A DNA stretch of 64,000 nt from Singulisphaera sp. GP187 (GTDB taxonomy: Bacteria; Chloroflexota; Chloroflexia; Chloroflexales; Roseiflexaceae), in assembly GCA_943328915.2 (NCBI GenBank), contig CALQBW020000003.1, forward strand, positions 1 through 64,000. The letters run 5' to 3'. Of the stretch, positions 62,648-64,000 are shown piece by piece (within the stretch, counting starts at the first letter, position 1; each line of letters opens with the position of its first letter). The notes beneath the pieces are model-generated. The model worked only from the letters and a program-made list of their open reading frames with translations. It was not told the origin of the DNA and searched no databases. A program made the position numbers and the translations under genes.

Positions 62648-63573
62648 TCATCACCCTCACCTGCAACCCTGCGTGCGATCGCACCCTCATCGTGCCTGGA
62701 TTTCGTCATAGTGACGTCACTCGCGTGATATCCCGTCATGACGCCGCAGGAGGCAAGGGCCTGAATGTCGCACGTGCGCTTGCCACTCTTGGCGGTACGT
62801 GCCAAGCCATCGTGCCGCTAGGCGGTGCGACCGGTGCGCATGTCGCCTCGTTAGCCAGTGCAGAAGGACTCACACTGACCACGGTGCCGATTCACGACCA
62901 AACCCGAACCTGTTTGTTGGTGACTGACCCTGAAGCTCCCGATCAACTCGTAATCAATGAGCCCGGACCACAGGTCAGTGCCGCAGAATGGCAGACACTT
63001 CGGCAGGCGGTGATTACCGCTGCGAATACTGCCGATTATTTAACCATCTCTGGCAGCCTCCCACCTGGCATTGATGCGACAAATCTCCGTCACCTCATCA
63101 ACGACATCCCGTCAACCTGTGCCGTTTTGCTCGATACCAGTGGAGCGCCCCTCACTGCATGCCTCGATGCTCGTATTGCATTGCTCAAAATCAACGCCAG
63201 TGAATTATCACAGGCTATTGGTCGACCAGTTACGTCGCATGCCGAGGTCGTCACCGCGGCGCGCATGGTGTGTGCCAATGGGCCGCGTGCCGTAGTAATT
63301 ACCCTTGGCGCTGCTGGTGCCATCGCCGTCGATGCAAGCGGCGCGTGGTACGTTGCAGCACCCACGATTCACGCCGTAAGCCCTGTGGGGAGTGGTGATT
63401 GTACGCTTGCTGGGATTGCCATGGCTTTCCAGCACGGGTTGTCCCTCGCCCAAGCACTCCACTGCGGTGTGGCCGCTGGGAGTGCGAACGCACTCATCCC
63501 GCACGCAGGTGTCTTCGACATCAACCAGTACACCTTGTTTTGTCAACAATTGACCGTAACACTACTTGACTAA
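62644..63573 (+). CDS. PfkB-family sugar kinase (1-phosphofructokinase/tagatose-6-phosphate kinase type)
   Basis: This 309-residue PfkB kinase belongs to the FruK/LacC branch. The N-terminus ITLTCNPACDRTL, the AGGKGLNVARALATLGG loop and the ATP-site VGSGDCTLAG are characteristic; the catalytic Asp is in GSGD. The branch phosphorylates fructose-1-phosphate or tagatose-6-phosphate; which one cannot be told. No PTS or fru genes are adjacent. It is coupled to the PPOX gene by an ATGA overlap. Confidence 0.91.
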   Translation: MIITLTCNPACDRTLIVPGFRHSDVTRVISRHDAAGGKGLNVARALATLGGTCQAIVPLGGATGAHVASLASAEGLTLTTVPIHDQTRTCLLVTDPEAPDQLVINEPGPQVSAAEWQTLRQAVITAANTADYLTISGSLPPGIDATNLRHLINDIPSTCAVLLDTSGAPLTACLDARIALLKINASELSQAIGRPVTSHAEVVTAARMVCANGPRAVVITLGAAGAIAVDASGAWYVAAPTIHAVSPVGSGDCTLAGIAMAFQHGLSLAQALHCGVAAGSANALIPHAGVFDINQYTLFCQQLTVTLLD

Positions 63574-63688
63574 CTCCCTAGACACTAAATAATCCTTCAC
63601 TCATATTGATTCATACGTACCTTTTTGGCTACTTGCAACGGTTACATTTGCGAGTTTTCGTCAGTGTAGTCCTGATTGCGAGGTCCCT

Positions 63689-64000
63689 ATGAGTCTTTCA
63701 ATGACCTTCCCGTTGCGTATCCGCGAAGCTGCCTTCGACGAGCACCCGTTAGCGCGGCTCGCACTCCATGGCGCCAATACCCTTAGCGATGCCGAATTAA
63801 TAACCTTATTGCTTGGCACCGGTGATCAACCGCAAACACAACAAATGCTGACTGATGTTGGCGGGCTCGCTGGGCTACAACGCCTGAGTATCGATGAATT
63901 ACAACAATTACCCGGCATTGGCACCATGCGCGCTGCCCGTATCAAAGCGGCGCTCGAATTGACACGCCGAATGGTATTGTCGGGCTTCGAAGATCGCTTC
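63689..64000 (+). CDS. radC: RadC-like (UPF0758) protein, N-terminal part
   Basis: The window ends within this gene; 104 residues are visible. The start (LRIREAAFDEHPLARLALHG), the segment LSDAELITLLLGTG and the helix-hairpin-helix LQQLPGIGTMRAARIKAALEL are the N-terminal RadC/UPF0758 domain. The JAB-type metalloprotease-like domain would follow. GAGG is 6 bases before the ATG. The family's role in DNA repair is doubtful despite the name. Confidence 0.93.
   Translation, partial: MSLSMTFPLRIREAAFDEHPLARLALHGANTLSDAELITLLLGTGDQPQTQQMLTDVGGLAGLQRLSIDELQQLPGIGTMRAARIKAALELTRRMVLSGFEDRF

Overview
The window is a dense, moderately GC-rich bacterial chromosome segment with short intergenic gaps, many ATGA stop/start overlaps and no rRNA, CRISPR array or recognisable insertion sequence. 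The gene content points to Chloroflexota, most likely class Chloroflexia (Chloroflexus/Oscillochloris/Herpetosiphon relatives). The clues are a PucC-type (bacteriochlorophyll-delivery family) transporter, a UDP-sulfoquinovose synthase and an MGDG-synthase-type glycosyltransferase, together with BTAD and VanW-type proteins. The lineage is inferred from protein families, not from a marker tree, and the transporter and glycolipid genes alone do not prove that the organism is phototrophic.

Layout. 1-6 kb: end of serS, a GNAT gene, the tal-tkt pentose-phosphate operon and a principal-type sigma-70 factor with a large insertion. 6-14 kb: a co-directional run of a GH4 glycosidase, an unrecognised protein, DNA glycosylase Tag, an XPB-type helicase and a VTT membrane protein, then galactokinase and a PhoB/PhoR-like two-component pair. 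14-21.6 kb (minus strand): two tandem MFS paralogues, then a tight set AlaX / methyltransferase / AzlC / PLP aminotransferase / AzlD / UPF0210 that looks like an amino-acid handling and export operon. 21.8-29.3 kb: EamA permease, THUMP-like methyltransferase, MFS and GNAT genes, tyrS, and a TlpA-like thioredoxin coupled to a DUF2085 membrane protein. 29.3-34.2 kb: Rrf2 regulator divergent from sqdB, a very strong double hairpin, the PucC-type transporter, an M24-like protein and two tRNA-Ala genes with a near-consensus promoter.

34.2-47.4 kb: an FTR1 iron permease, gyrB behind a membrane-protein gene, a PIG-L deacetylase plus GNAT pair, an acyltransferase, a TetR / membrane-fusion / MacB-type ABC efflux operon, an RlmI-like methyltransferase and a ThuA-like protein. 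47.5-54.4 kb: a plus-strand surface-polysaccharide cluster (helical protein, Wzy/O-antigen-ligase, uridine kinase, four glycosyltransferases). 54.4-64 kb: VanW protein, MGDG-type glycosyltransferase, stand-alone BTAD regulator, tyrosine recombinase, upp plus a WecA/TagO-type phosphosugar transferase, a 39-residue membrane peptide with a PPOX-type protein and a PfkB-family sugar kinase, and the start of radC.

Functional links: envelope and glycolipid synthesis recurs (sqdB, MGDG-type transferase, acyltransferase, glycosyltransferase cluster, WecA-type transferase, VanW), as does sugar-phosphate metabolism (tal, tkt, galK, GH4, PfkB kinase). The least conventional units are the AlaX-to-UPF0210 operon, the Tag-XPB pair, the Rrf2/sqdB control region, the tal-tkt leader and the small TatA-like peptide operon.
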